The translations under genes were made by a program, and so were the position numbers. Source: Nitrospira sp. (lineage in GTDB: Bacteria > Nitrospirota > Nitrospiria > Nitrospirales > Nitrospiraceae). From it: DNA of 51,285 bases. How positions within the stretch are numbered: the stretch's first letter is position 1; every line of letters starts with the position of its first letter. The notes under the pieces are model-generated. The model made no database searches and was not told the DNA's origin. It saw only the letters and a list, made by a program, of their open reading frames with translations. Below, piece by piece: positions 43,589-51,285 of the stretch. The DNA lies in the NCBI GenBank assembly GCA_024330925.1, contig JANDJK010000010.1:1-51285 (forward strand). Reading direction: 5' to 3'.

Positions 43589-44487
43589 TGATAGTCTGGT
43601 CCCCTCACAAGTCCTTCCGGCATCATTTCCATGATCATCATCGCCCATTTCCGTCGCCTGCTCGCCGACGAATCCCCCTCACAACCACCCTGAGTGCCAT
43701 GATATGGTTCATGGCATGGGGGACAAACCTCGTTCTCGCCGACAACCTGGCAGGAAACTTGGTCGTGGTGGGGAATGGCCCGGAACAAACCCTCATGGAA
43801 AGATTGGCTCGAGCCTTTGAAAAGATCCATCCGCGGGTCTACATCGACGTCTTATGGGATCAACAAAACTCAGCCGAGATGGTCAAAAGTGGTCATGCTC
43901 ACCTTGCCAGTGGATCTCGCCCTCACCCTGACCTTACCCACACGCAAATCGGATGGGACGGCATCGGCCTCCTGGTCCACCTATCAAACTTCACAAAAGA
44001 ACTCTCTAGTCAGCAGGCCTCCCTTCTTTTTACCGGAGCGATCACGGAATGGGCTGAGGTCGGGGGACCGGAAACAAAGGTGCTCATTATTAACCGCCCA
44101 TCCGATCATCCCCTTCGCACAGCCTTTGAATCCTCTTTGGGCATTACCGGCAACATACCCTCCACTGCCAGAGTCATCGACTCTGATGATCAAGTGATTA
44201 AAACCGTAGCAGGCACATTGCCCCCTCTGTCGGCTATTGCATATATCTCGTTAAATGCGGGACTATCTGCAGTCTCGAGTGGCGTCGCTGTCCGTTTGTT
44301 GCCCCTCGACAAAGTGGAACCGGAGGCGCCAACAGTGCGGGACGGTCGCTATAGCTTGCGTCGACCACTACTATTGTTGTCCAGACCAGACTCCAATTCT
44401 CTGGTACAAGCCTTTCTGGCATTTGCCTTGTCGGCATCTGGTCAATCAATCATTGGAAGTGAGTACATTGCACTCAAAAGCGAATGA
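43588..44487 (+). CDS. PstS-like periplasmic substrate-binding protein
   Basis: About 299 residues. After a long basic N-terminus, a signal-like hydrophobic stretch (IPLTTTLSAMIWFMAWGTNLVLA) precedes LVVVGNGPEQTLMERLARAFEKIHPRVYIDV, GWDGIGLLVHLSNF, LFTGAITEWAEVGG and SVASYISL-like IAYISLNAG, the pattern of the phosphate-binding PBP-like family. The usual SGT phosphate-loop residues are not all evident, so the ligand is uncertain. No PstCAB genes are nearby. The ATG at 43588 is accepted because of the stop/start overlap; the true start could be the ATG at about 43699, which would begin at the signal core. Confidence 0.7.
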   Translation: MIVWSPHKSFRHHFHDHHRPFPSPARRRIPLTTTLSAMIWFMAWGTNLVLADNLAGNLVVVGNGPEQTLMERLARAFEKIHPRVYIDVLWDQQNSAEMVKSGHAHLASGSRPHPDLTHTQIGWDGIGLLVHLSNFTKELSSQQASLLFTGAITEWAEVGGPETKVLIINRPSDHPLRTAFESSLGITGNIPSTARVIDSDDQVIKTVAGTLPPLSAIAYISLNAGLSAVSSGVAVRLLPLDKVEPEAPTVRDGRYSLRRPLLLLSRPDSNSLVQAFLAFALSASGQSIIGSEYIALKSE

Positions 44488-44509
44488 TAGAGCTCCCTGG
44501 GAGGTTTCC

Positions 44510-44971
44510 ATGCGTCTTCATCGATGCTCATTGACCATCGCGTCATTCCTGGTTTGTCTGCTCCTTGAGCCACTGCCTATCCGATACAGTTACGCCGAGG
44601 AGGGCTCCATCGTCGATGGGGCAGGGTTTACGTTGTATGACATGAAGTCCATTGAGGGCTCTGACGAGCGCGTCATTGAGCAAGACCCAGTCTGCGATCG
44701 CAGCAAACGGCCGAAGATTCTCTCCGTAGAGCCGGACGAGGCCAAACCGGGCGAGAAAGTCACGATCAAGGGGGAAAATTTCGGAACCAAGGAATGTTTT
44801 CACGGCGTCGCGTTCAGCGCCGCCGGCGCGGCAACGATCGACTACACCTTCATCAACGACACGACCATTGAGGCCACGGTGCCCGATGTTCCATCCGGCA
44901 TGTCCTTCATCGACATTGTGGCGGGAGGAGGCAACGCCAGGTCGAAAGCTTTCCTGGTGCTGGCGAAGTGA
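44510..44971 (+). CDS. Secreted TIG/IPT-domain protein
   Basis: 153 residues. Residues 1-30 are a signal peptide (SLTIASFLVCLLLEPLPIRYSYAEE). The C-terminal 85 residues form one IPT/TIG Ig-like domain: PKILSVEPDEAKPGEKVTIKGENFG and TTIEATVPDVPSGMSFIDIVAGGGNA. GGGAGG lies 5 nt before the ATG. It follows the PstS-like gene by 22 nt. TIG domains act as binding or scaffold modules; target unknown. Confidence 0.75.
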   Translation: MRLHRCSLTIASFLVCLLLEPLPIRYSYAEEGSIVDGAGFTLYDMKSIEGSDERVIEQDPVCDRSKRPKILSVEPDEAKPGEKVTIKGENFGTKECFHGVAFSAAGAATIDYTFINDTTIEATVPDVPSGMSFIDIVAGGGNARSKAFLVLAK

Positions 44972-45338
44972 CTCCTCTCATCATGCGGACGGCAGAGAAG
45001 AGACCGGCGCAGCTGAAATTCCCTAAATGGAATTCCATACCCGCAGCAGATCGAGCGTCAAACTTGCGCCAGTTCAAGCCGATCTTATTTGAGATGGTCG
45101 AATCGTATCTGGATCCATAACCGTCCGTCGGCGTAAACCGATTGAGGGTCAGCCCGGCAACCACCGTGGAATACTGATCCGGGAAGGACAGGCTCCCCCA
45201 ATGAACGGAGGGCGCCGGACTTTCTCCCCACGCCGATACATGGTTGAACCCTACGAATGCCAGGATGCCAAGAATCCGCGTCCAACGTGTCGAGAAACGA
45301 CCCCACCTTCCGACATACCGACGAGACCGTTGCATCAT
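44907..45338 (-). pseudogene. Truncated secreted protein gene
   Basis: The frame starts MMQRSRRYVGRWGRFSTRW, continues with a signal-like helix (ILGILAFVGFNHVSAWG) and then WGSLSFPDQYSTVVAGLTLNRFTPTDGYG, which reads as the beginning of an outer-membrane or secreted protein. After SRYDSTISNKIGLNW the sequence loses protein character (Met/Arg/Pro-rich) and runs antisense through the end of the TIG gene. I read it as a gene that has lost its 3' part. Family not recognised. Confidence 0.4.
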
Positions 45339-45414
45339 GACAGCCAATGCGAAAAATTCCATTTCGTTAGAGACGCGACCGACGAGCGATGCTTCCATCT
45401 GCTTGCCGAACAAT

Positions 45415-45452
45415 CAGACCTGCCCCGCAGACCTGCCCCGCAGACCAGACCG
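45415..45452. repeat. Tandem repeat of a 13-bp unit
   Basis: CAGACCTGCCCCG occurs twice in tandem (45415-45427, 45428-45440) and a third partial copy CAGACCAGACCG follows. It lies upstream of the truncated gene. Its CAGACC core is loosely like the GACAGA repeat near the left end of the window. Confidence 0.6.
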
Positions 45453-45609
45453 ATTGAAGCCTGAACCTTTTGCACAAGCATGTCAACGGTGGACCGGTGC
45501 CCCTCCATTCTCCTCATCTGTTCTCACGCAATGATGTTCCCTCTCTCGACAGATGATTTCATCCTATGTTAGCCTAACGCGCTTGTTCTCCTGTGGGGCT
45601 GATAAGGCC

Positions 45610-47028
45610 ATGTTCAAGAAAATTCTGGTCGCCAACCGTGGAGAAATCGCCATGCGCATCATCCGCGCTTGTCGGGAGCTCAACATCGCCACGGCTGCGA
45701 TCTACTCAGAAGCAGATTCAACAGGTATTTATGTCAAGAAGGCGGATGAGGCGTATCTCGTCGGCCCTGGCCCGGTCAAGGGCTTCTTAGACGGCCCACA
45801 AATCGTGGGTCTCGCCGTTCGCATTGGTGCCGACGCCATTCACCCTGGGTATGGGTTTCTCTCGGAAAACGCGGAGTTTGCAGGGCTCTGCCGAGATGCC
45901 GGTATTACTTTTATCGGTCCCTCCCCCTATGCCATCACCATGATGGGCAGTAAGGTCAAAGCGCGTGAGATCGCTCGGACTGTCGGGGTACCGATCGTCC
46001 CCGGTACAGACACAGCGATTACCGATGTGAAAGAGGCCATGGCCTTCGCAAGAGAGGTCGGCTATCCCCTCATGATCAAAGCCAGCGCTGGCGGAGGCGG
46101 TCGTGGCCTCCGCGTTGTTCGATCAGATGAGGAGCTCCGCGAAAACATCGAAGCCGCATCACGCGAAGCCCAAGCCTCTTTTGGGGATGGCAGTGTGTTC
46201 ATCGAAAAATACATTGAGCGCCCCCATCATATTGAGTTCCAGATCCTAGGCGATCGCTACGGGCACATCATCCATCTCGGCGAGCGAGACTGCTCAATCC
46301 AGCGTCGACATCAAAAGTTGATTGAGATCGCCCCGTCGTTAGTCTTAACGCCAGCGCTCCGCGAAGAGATGGGACATGCAGCGATTGCCATTGCACGAGC
46401 CGTGAACTATGACAATGCCGGCACCGTGGAATTTTTGCTCGATCAGCAGGGCCGCTATTACTTCATCGAGATGAATCCGCGATTGCAGGTGGAACACACC
46501 GTCACAGAGCAAATCACGGCCATCGACATTGTCCGCCACCAAATCACAATCGCGGCGGGCCATCCCTTGGACCTTCAGCAAAAAGACATCCTGCTCCAGG
46601 GGCATGCGATTCAATGCCGGATCAACGCGGAAGATCCCAAGAACAATTTCATGCCGTCCACGGGCACTATCACGGCATACCTTTCACCTGGAGGAATTGG
46701 AGTCCGAATTGATGGGGCCGTGTACAAGGATTACACCGTACAGCCCTATTACGATGCTCTTTTGGCCAAACTCACGGTACGAGGGCGCACCTGGGAAGAA
46801 GCCGTCAGCCGCATGCGCCGCTCGCTTGAAGAATATGTTCTGCGCGGAGTAAAAACGACCATCCCGTTCATGGAAGCCATTATGCAGGAGCCAGATTTCA
46901 TCGCTGGGCGGTTTGATACGTCGTATTTGGAAACCCACCCGGAACTGTTCTCGTACCATGAATATCAGCAACCGGAGGATTTAGTCCTGGCAATTTCCGC
47001 AGCCATTGCCGCTTACGAAGGGTTATAA
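45610..47028 (+). CDS. pycA: Pyruvate carboxylase subunit A / biotin carboxylase
   Basis: ATP-dependent carboxylation of biotin. 472 residues. FKKILVANRGEIAMRIIRACREL opens the biotin carboxylase N-domain; the ATP-grasp domain has KASAGGGGRGLRVV, the HHIEFQILGD segment, ERDCSIQRRHQK, and EMNPRLQVEHTVTE; the C-domain has GHAIQCRINAEDP. The ATG at 45610 is the family start; the frame is open 19 codons upstream. AccC is possible by sequence alone, but the next gene encodes a carboxyltransferase with a biotin domain, so the two-subunit pyruvate carboxylase is preferred. GTTAGCCTAAC at 45569 is a short palindrome of unknown meaning. Confidence 0.9.
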   Translation: MFKKILVANRGEIAMRIIRACRELNIATAAIYSEADSTGIYVKKADEAYLVGPGPVKGFLDGPQIVGLAVRIGADAIHPGYGFLSENAEFAGLCRDAGITFIGPSPYAITMMGSKVKAREIARTVGVPIVPGTDTAITDVKEAMAFAREVGYPLMIKASAGGGGRGLRVVRSDEELRENIEAASREAQASFGDGSVFIEKYIERPHHIEFQILGDRYGHIIHLGERDCSIQRRHQKLIEIAPSLVLTPALREEMGHAAIAIARAVNYDNAGTVEFLLDQQGRYYFIEMNPRLQVEHTVTEQITAIDIVRHQITIAAGHPLDLQQKDILLQGHAIQCRINAEDPKNNFMPSTGTITAYLSPGGIGVRIDGAVYKDYTVQPYYDALLAKLTVRGRTWEEAVSRMRRSLEEYVLRGVKTTIPFMEAIMQEPDFIAGRFDTSYLETHPELFSYHEYQQPEDLVLAISAAIAAYEGL

Positions 47029-47076
47029 ACCACCACGAGCAAGACTGCGTTCGCGAGCACTTCTCATTCACTCGTT

Positions 47077-49026
47077 ATGGCAACCATCCGCTCTTCCAAA
47101 AGAAAACAACCCGCATCTCCCCGATCAGTTGGCCCCAGCAGCCGACGACCAAAGGCCATTCCCTCACGCCCACAGGAATGGACCATTCGTCCTGCGCCAG
47201 GGAAGCGCCTGATGATTACGGAGGTCGCACTACGAGATGGTCATCAGTGTCTGTTGGCCACCCGTATGAGAACGGAGGACATGTTGCCGATCGCCCAGAA
47301 ACTTGACGCGGTGGGATTCTGGTCACTGGAAGTATGGGGCGGTGCCACATTCGATACCTGTCTGCGATATTTGAGGGAAGACCCCTGGGAACGGCTCCGC
47401 GCTTTGCGCGCGGCCATGCCCAACACCAAATTACAAATGTTGCTGCGTGGGCAAAACCTTGTCGGCTACCGGCATTATGCTGACGACGTCCTGGAGCGGT
47501 TCATTGAGCGGTCTGCAGCCAATGGAATCGACGTCTTTCGTATTTTCGATGCGCTGAACGACGTGCGCAATCTCGAGCGGGCCGTACGCGAGGTGCGAGC
47601 CTGCGGTAAACACGTCGAGGCCGCCATCAGCTACACCGTCAGCCCTGTCCACAGTATCGATCGGTTCGTCGAGCTGGCCAAACGGCTGGAGGACCTTGGC
47701 ACCGACACACTCTGCATCAAGGACATGGCCGGCCTCTTGACACCGTTTGATGCCTATCGCCTGGTCAGTCGCCTCAAAGCTTCCGTCTCGGTTCCTATCC
47801 ACTTGCATTCTCACGACACAGCCGGCATGGGCAGTATGTCGGCCTTGATGGCGGTGCTGGCCGGTGTCGATATTGTGGATACTGCCATTTCTCCCCTCTC
47901 TGGCGGCGCATCGCATCCCCCCACCGAGTCTATCGTCGCCGCCTTGCAACACACCCCCTACGATACCGGCCTTGATCTCACCGCTCTGCAGCCGATTGCA
48001 GATCATTTTCGTACAGTTCGTCGCAAGTATCGGCAGTTCGAGAGCGACTTTACCGGCGTGGATACAGCCATCCTCACCTCACAGATTCCTGGCGGCATGT
48101 TGTCGAACCTTGCCGCACAACTGGCCGAACAACAGGCACTGGAACAAATGAAAGAAGTGCTTGACGAGGTGCCGCGCGTGAGAAAGGAGATGGGCTATCC
48201 GCCCCTCGTCACGCCAGCCAGCCAGATTATCGGCACGCAGGCCACATTAAATGTGTTGACCGGCGAACGATACAAGGTAATCACGACCGAGACCAAGAAT
48301 TACTTCCTCGGCCTGTACGGGCGCCCGCCCGGTCCGCTTGACCCAGAGGTCATGGTGCGCGCTATTGGAGACGAAGAGCCAATCAAAACCAGACCGGCCG
48401 ACCGATTGGAACCGGAACTCAAAGCCATCAAACAAGAACTTCCAGATGCCTCTATCGAAGATCAACTCTCCTTCGCCCTCTTTCCAACCATCGCACGGGA
48501 ATTTTTCGAGGTGCGCAAGAAAGGTGACCTGACGCCTCCCCCGCTTGAAACGACTTCTCCCAAGGCCCCGGCCGTCGCCCACGAACTGCATCTAGCACCA
48601 GTCGAGTTCAACATCACGGTGCACGGTGAAACCTATCACATCAAGGTATCCGGTTCTGGCCGCAAGGTAGACGGCCGTAAACCCTATTACATCCGCATCA
48701 ACGATCGGTTGGAAGAAGTGTCGCTCGAACCGATCCAAGAAGTCTTCGCCGGAGTGCCGGAGACTCATGAAGCCGACAAAACCACCCAGGCAAAGCGACC
48801 GAGGCCATCACAACCCGGCGACGTGGCGCCGCCTATGCCGGGCCGGGTCGTCAAAATCCTGGTATCGGTCAATGACCGTGTCAAGGCTGGTGATTCGCTC
48901 TTGATCATCGAGGCCATGAAAATGGAAAGCCGCGTGCCAGCGCCTATGGATGGCACCGTTACAGCCATCTTGGCAGCAGAAGGAGAACACGTGAAACCGG
49001 ATGAAACTGTCATTCAATTGCAATAA
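47077..49026 (+). CDS. pycB: Pyruvate carboxylase subunit B (carboxyltransferase + biotin carrier)
   Basis: Transfers the carboxyl group from biotin to pyruvate, giving oxaloacetate to feed the TCA cycle. 649 residues. The carboxyltransferase TIM barrel has ITEVALRDGHQCLLATRM, FWSLEVWGGATFD, RGQNLVGYRHYADD, FRIFDALND, IKDMAGLL and HLHSHDTAGM; the C-terminal biotin domain has EAMKMES with biotinyl-Lys615. The first 45 residues (SSKRKQPASPRS...) are basic low complexity, and the usual family start corresponds to the ATG at 47212, which has a better ribosome site (AGGGAAG); both are possible. The close relatives are oxaloacetate decarboxylase alpha subunits; no sodium-pump subunits are nearby. 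Confidence 0.9.
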   Translation: MATIRSSKRKQPASPRSVGPSSRRPKAIPSRPQEWTIRPAPGKRLMITEVALRDGHQCLLATRMRTEDMLPIAQKLDAVGFWSLEVWGGATFDTCLRYLREDPWERLRALRAAMPNTKLQMLLRGQNLVGYRHYADDVLERFIERSAANGIDVFRIFDALNDVRNLERAVREVRACGKHVEAAISYTVSPVHSIDRFVELAKRLEDLGTDTLCIKDMAGLLTPFDAYRLVSRLKASVSVPIHLHSHDTAGMGSMSALMAVLAGVDIVDTAISPLSGGASHPPTESIVAALQHTPYDTGLDLTALQPIADHFRTVRRKYRQFESDFTGVDTAILTSQIPGGMLSNLAAQLAEQQALEQMKEVLDEVPRVRKEMGYPPLVTPASQIIGTQATLNVLTGERYKVITTETKNYFLGLYGRPPGPLDPEVMVRAIGDEEPIKTRPADRLEPELKAIKQELPDASIEDQLSFALFPTIAREFFEVRKKGDLTPPPLETTSPKAPAVAHELHLAPVEFNITVHGETYHIKVSGSGRKVDGRKPYYIRINDRLEEVSLEPIQEVFAGVPETHEADKTTQAKRPRPSQPGDVAPPMPGRVVKILVSVNDRVKAGDSLLIIEAMKMESRVPAPMDGTVTAILAAEGEHVKPDETVIQLQ

Positions 49027-49046
49027 GCCGTGGAAGGGACTGTTCT

Positions 49047-49988
49047 GTGGGAACGCCGCATCGTGGTCCGGCCCCATTCTGTCTAGGGCCCATTCTTGCC
49101 ATCGCTGCTTGCTCTTCTCCGCCGGCAATTCCCCCTCATTTTGAAGTCTTTGAACGTATTCCCATCCAGATTGTCACCGTTCAGGACTACCGTATCGCCT
49201 ATTTAGACAGAGGCATGGGTCATCCTCTCATTCTCTTACATGGCTTCAGCGGATCCATGTGGCAATGGGAACATCAGCAGCAGCCCCTGGCTCAACACTA
49301 TCGCGTCATTACACCAGACTTGCTCGGCTTTGGTCTTTCAGACAAGCCGGACATCGACTATCGACCGGACCAACTCGTGGACTTTTTGACCAACTTCATG
49401 GATGCGCTTGCAATCCCACAGGCGACATTGATTGGGAACTCCATGGGCGCCGGCCTGGCAATGGCTATGGCACTCGACCGTCCAGAACGAGTAGATAAGC
49501 TGGTGCTAATCGGTGGATTGCCGCCGAACATTCGCTTGAATGTCACCAGCCCCATTGTCAAACGGACTCTTGATACCCAGGCACCGTCATGGTTGCTCTC
49601 CCTCGGCAACCGACTCTTTGGCGGTTGGCTAGCCCAATCTGTGCTTCGTGAGTTAATTTACGACCACTCCTTGATCACTCCCGCCGTTCTTGAACGATCC
49701 ACCCGCCATCGACACAATCCCGGCTTGATCAAATCGATGCTCGCCGTAAAAGAATCGATTGGGCTGTGGGAGTCCAACTATGCGGTGCGCCTCCATACCA
49801 TACGGCATCCCACCCTCATCATCTGGGGAGAGGAAGACCAGGTCTTCCCCCTATCGGTTGGCGAAGAGCTTCATCGTCTTATCGCCGGCTCTCAGTTTGT
49901 CTCCGTCCCACTGGCAGGACATATCCCTCAATGGGAACGGCCAGACCTCGTCAACAACGTGCTCATTGCGTATATTGAGTCTTCGTAA
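49047..49988 (+). CDS. Alpha/beta hydrolase, probable lipoprotein
   Basis: 313 residues. The N-terminus (LGPILAIAAC, Cys22, then SSPP) has a lipobox-like sequence, so it may be a lipoprotein. The hydrolase core shows the oxyanion segment LLHGFSGSMWQWEHQ, nucleophile elbow GNSMGAG (Ser132), acid GEEDQV and catalytic His AGHIPQWERP. The family includes esterases, lipases and C-C hydrolases; substrate cannot be read. A GTG start at 49047 with GGAAGGG upstream is used. It lies 20 nt after pycB. Confidence 0.85.
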   Translation: MGTPHRGPAPFCLGPILAIAACSSPPAIPPHFEVFERIPIQIVTVQDYRIAYLDRGMGHPLILLHGFSGSMWQWEHQQQPLAQHYRVITPDLLGFGLSDKPDIDYRPDQLVDFLTNFMDALAIPQATLIGNSMGAGLAMAMALDRPERVDKLVLIGGLPPNIRLNVTSPIVKRTLDTQAPSWLLSLGNRLFGGWLAQSVLRELIYDHSLITPAVLERSTRHRHNPGLIKSMLAVKESIGLWESNYAVRLHTIRHPTLIIWGEEDQVFPLSVGEELHRLIAGSQFVSVPLAGHIPQWERPDLVNNVLIAYIESS

Positions 49989-50059
49989 TAAAAAGAAGGT
50001 TCCCAAGCCGGGTAGGAGTATGGCTCATCAACAGAAACGCCAACCGAAAGGAGCGGATC

Positions 50060-50725
50060 ATGAGGGGAAGAAGATACGTGATCGACGGTGCTGCAATGAG
50101 TCTTGTGTTCGCCATGGCTAGCTGCACCGGTTTAGGTATCTCGAGGGAGGCAGGCTTTACCTATAAGGACATCACCGTGGCCAGCGGCACCGCTCTGGCT
50201 GGAGAAGGCAACAAAGTCCTGTTGAAGGGCGAACCATTCATACTGTCTGGAACGGCCATCAAGGTAGGCGACATCTTGCGCGATGTCCAGTTGACTCAAA
50301 CCGACTTATCGTCAGTCACTATCACCCGTACCAAAGGAACAGGAAAAGTCCGCATTATCAGCATCGTGCCGTCACTTGATACACCGGTTTGCGAGCAGCA
50401 GACCCACTATCTCAGCGAAAAGAACAACGGCCTCGACAACATGATCGAGCTGATCACGGTGAGTATTGACACGCCGTTCGCTCAGAAACGCTTCGCACAA
50501 GAAGCCAAGATTAACAATGTCACGTTCCTGTCCGACTATCGTGGAGCCGAATTCGGCAAAGCGCACGGCCTCTTGGTAAAAGACCTTCATATATTGGCCA
50601 GAGCCGTCATGGTCGTGGACAAGGACAACACCATTCGTCACCTTCAAATCACACCGGAGCTCAAACAGCTGCCGGACCTGGACAAAGCGTTCCAGGTCGC
50701 ACGATCCTTGATTTCGGCCAGTTAA
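50060..50725 (+). CDS. tpx: Thiol peroxidase Tpx family, probable lipoprotein lacking the resolving Cys
   Basis: 221 residues. A lipoprotein-type signal (SLVFAMASC, Cys22) suggests export and anchoring, unlike cytosolic Tpx. The fold matches Tpx: VGDILRDVQLTQTDLS, the peroxidatic motif SLDTPVCEQQ (Cys111) and ITVSIDTPFAQKRFAQEAKINN. In E. coli Tpx the latter block carries the resolving Cys (RFCGAEG); here that position is Ala146, and no other Cys remains in the mature protein. It should therefore act as a 1-Cys enzyme needing an outside reductant. AAGGAG lies 7 nt before the ATG. A strong hairpin follows the gene. Confidence 0.88.
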   Translation: MRGRRYVIDGAAMSLVFAMASCTGLGISREAGFTYKDITVASGTALAGEGNKVLLKGEPFILSGTAIKVGDILRDVQLTQTDLSSVTITRTKGTGKVRIISIVPSLDTPVCEQQTHYLSEKNNGLDNMIELITVSIDTPFAQKRFAQEAKINNVTFLSDYRGAEFGKAHGLLVKDLHILARAVMVVDKDNTIRHLQITPELKQLPDLDKAFQVARSLISAS

Positions 50726-50726
50726 T

Positions 50727-50769
50727 CTGCACCTCCAGCTCAACTCACTTTGAGCCGGAGGTTGTGCAG
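50727..50769 (+). terminator. Hairpin between tpx and the transhydrogenase gene
   Basis: CTGCACCTCC...GCTCAA pairs with TTGAGC...GGAGGTTGTGCAG (outer arms 50727-50743 and 50750-50769, small bulges), giving a strong stem just after the tpx stop. No U-run follows, so it may be a weak terminator or an mRNA stabiliser. Confidence 0.55.
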
Positions 50770-50820
50770 ACCCTATCACGGTTCATTTTCCGTTACCGGA
50801 ACATCTGCGGGAGGGGGCCG

Positions 50821-51285
50821 ATGGCGCATTACGACATGTTGGTGATCGGAACAGGACCAGCCGGCCAAAAAGCCGCCATCCAGGCAGCTAAGCTCAACAA
50901 GAAGGTCGGCATCGTCGAACGAAAGAGAGTCGTAGGCGGTGTCTGCATCAATACCGGCACCATTCCCAGCAAAGCGCTGCGCGAAGCGGTGCTGTACTTG
51001 TCCGGATTTCGTCAGCGAACGATCTACGGCGCCTCGTATCGATTGAAAAAGACGATCACGGTCGAAGACCTGGCCTTCCGTGCCCACCACGTCATCAAAA
51101 ACGAAATTCTGGTGGTGCAGGATCAAATGGCCAGAAACGGCGTCGATCTGTTTTTCGGATCAGCGAGCTTCGTCGATCCGCATCGGCTGCGGATCGACTC
51201 CGATCGGGGTTTGTTCGAGCTGACGGCGGATTTTATCGTCATCGCAGTGGGTACGGAACCGACCAGACCCTCACACGTCCCGTTC
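50821..51285 (+). CDS. sthA: Soluble pyridine nucleotide transhydrogenase, SthA-like (partial)
   Basis: The first 155 codons of an FAD-dependent disulfide-reductase-family enzyme; the 3' end lies beyond the window. The FAD motif is VIGTGPAGQKAAIQAAKL. The redox loop reads VGGVCINTGTIPSKALRE: one Cys is kept and the second is Thr, as in SthA, and unlike dihydrolipoyl dehydrogenase (CxxxxC). SthA exchanges hydride between NADPH and NAD+. GGGAGGGGG directly precedes the ATG. Confidence 0.88.
   Translation, partial: MAHYDMLVIGTGPAGQKAAIQAAKLNKKVGIVERKRVVGGVCINTGTIPSKALREAVLYLSGFRQRTIYGASYRLKKTITVEDLAFRAHHVIKNEILVVQDQMARNGVDLFFGSASFVDPHRLRIDSDRGLFELTADFIVIAVGTEPTRPSHVPF

Noticed and set aside
45610-47028. 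AccC of acetyl-CoA carboxylase
   Set aside because: Sequence alone allows it, but the next gene encodes the pyruvate carboxyltransferase with its own biotin domain.
47431-48006. 191-codon minus-strand frame
   Set aside because: Antisense to the PycB carboxyltransferase barrel.
50821-51285. Dihydrolipoyl dehydrogenase
   Set aside because: The redox loop has only one Cys (CINTGTIPSK), as in SthA, not the CxxxxC pair.
1-51285. tRNA, rRNA, CRISPR arrays, transposases, prophage genes, attachment sites
   Set aside because: None seen on either strand on reading; a covariance-model or HMM scan was not possible here.

Overview
The window reads as chromosome of a Gram-negative, lipopolysaccharide-making aerobe, most likely a Nitrospira-like member of the Nitrospirota. 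This assignment is an inference from gene content and general protein flavour: LpxI instead of LpxH, a two-subunit pyruvate carboxylase, an O2-using protoporphyrinogen oxidase, and several small proteins I do not recognise. No rRNA, tRNA, CRISPR array, prophage or insertion sequence was found. Almost all of it is ordinary housekeeping sequence with tight gene packing.

Region 1 (1-14896, minus strand) is one long outer-membrane and lipid A cluster. In transcription order it holds bamA, a lipoprotein OmpH/Skp-like gene, a second ompH/skp, fabZ, lpxA, lpxI, a Gfo/Idh/MocA dehydrogenase, lpxB, msbA, a DUF374 acyltransferase, waaA, a 53-residue unknown ORF, lpxK, and a heptosyltransferase fused in frame to a GmhB-type phosphatase that runs off the left edge. 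It begins at a near-consensus promoter (TTTACA, 17 bp, TATAAT). lpxD, often found between skp and fabZ, is not in this cluster.

Region 2 (15228-21774, plus strand) holds galU, lon, thiL, a DUF2062 membrane protein and an HD-domain phosphohydrolase. galU has a promoter placed so that its transcript should be leaderless.

Region 3 (21792-29645, mostly minus) holds an unknown membrane-anchored protein, about 0.9 kb without a convincing gene, then purN, purM, an NtrX/NtrY-type two-component pair and a DUF1844 protein.

Region 4 (29646-35912) has a gene remnant, mazG, three proteins of unknown or loose function (one with Sel1-like repeats), a ferredoxin-reductase-like flavoprotein and a cyclopropane-fatty-acid synthase.

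Region 5 (35971-39530, minus) is a haem operon, hemE-hemH-hemG, again with a leaderless-type promoter.

Region 6 (39815-45452) holds an acyl desaturase, a DMT-family permease, several small proteins, an FmdB zinc ribbon, a PstS-like binding protein, a TIG-domain secreted protein and a truncated secreted protein.

Region 7 (45610-51285, plus) holds the two pyruvate carboxylase subunits, a probable lipoprotein alpha/beta hydrolase, a probable lipoprotein thiol peroxidase that lacks the usual resolving cysteine, and the start of a soluble pyridine nucleotide transhydrogenase.

The points most worth following up are the heptosyltransferase-GmhB fusion joined through a GACAGA-type repeat, the orphan GnnA-like dehydrogenase in the lipid A cluster, the small ORF coupled to lpxK, the recurring leaderless promoter layout, and the one-cysteine peroxidase. 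I found no clearly new multi-gene system.
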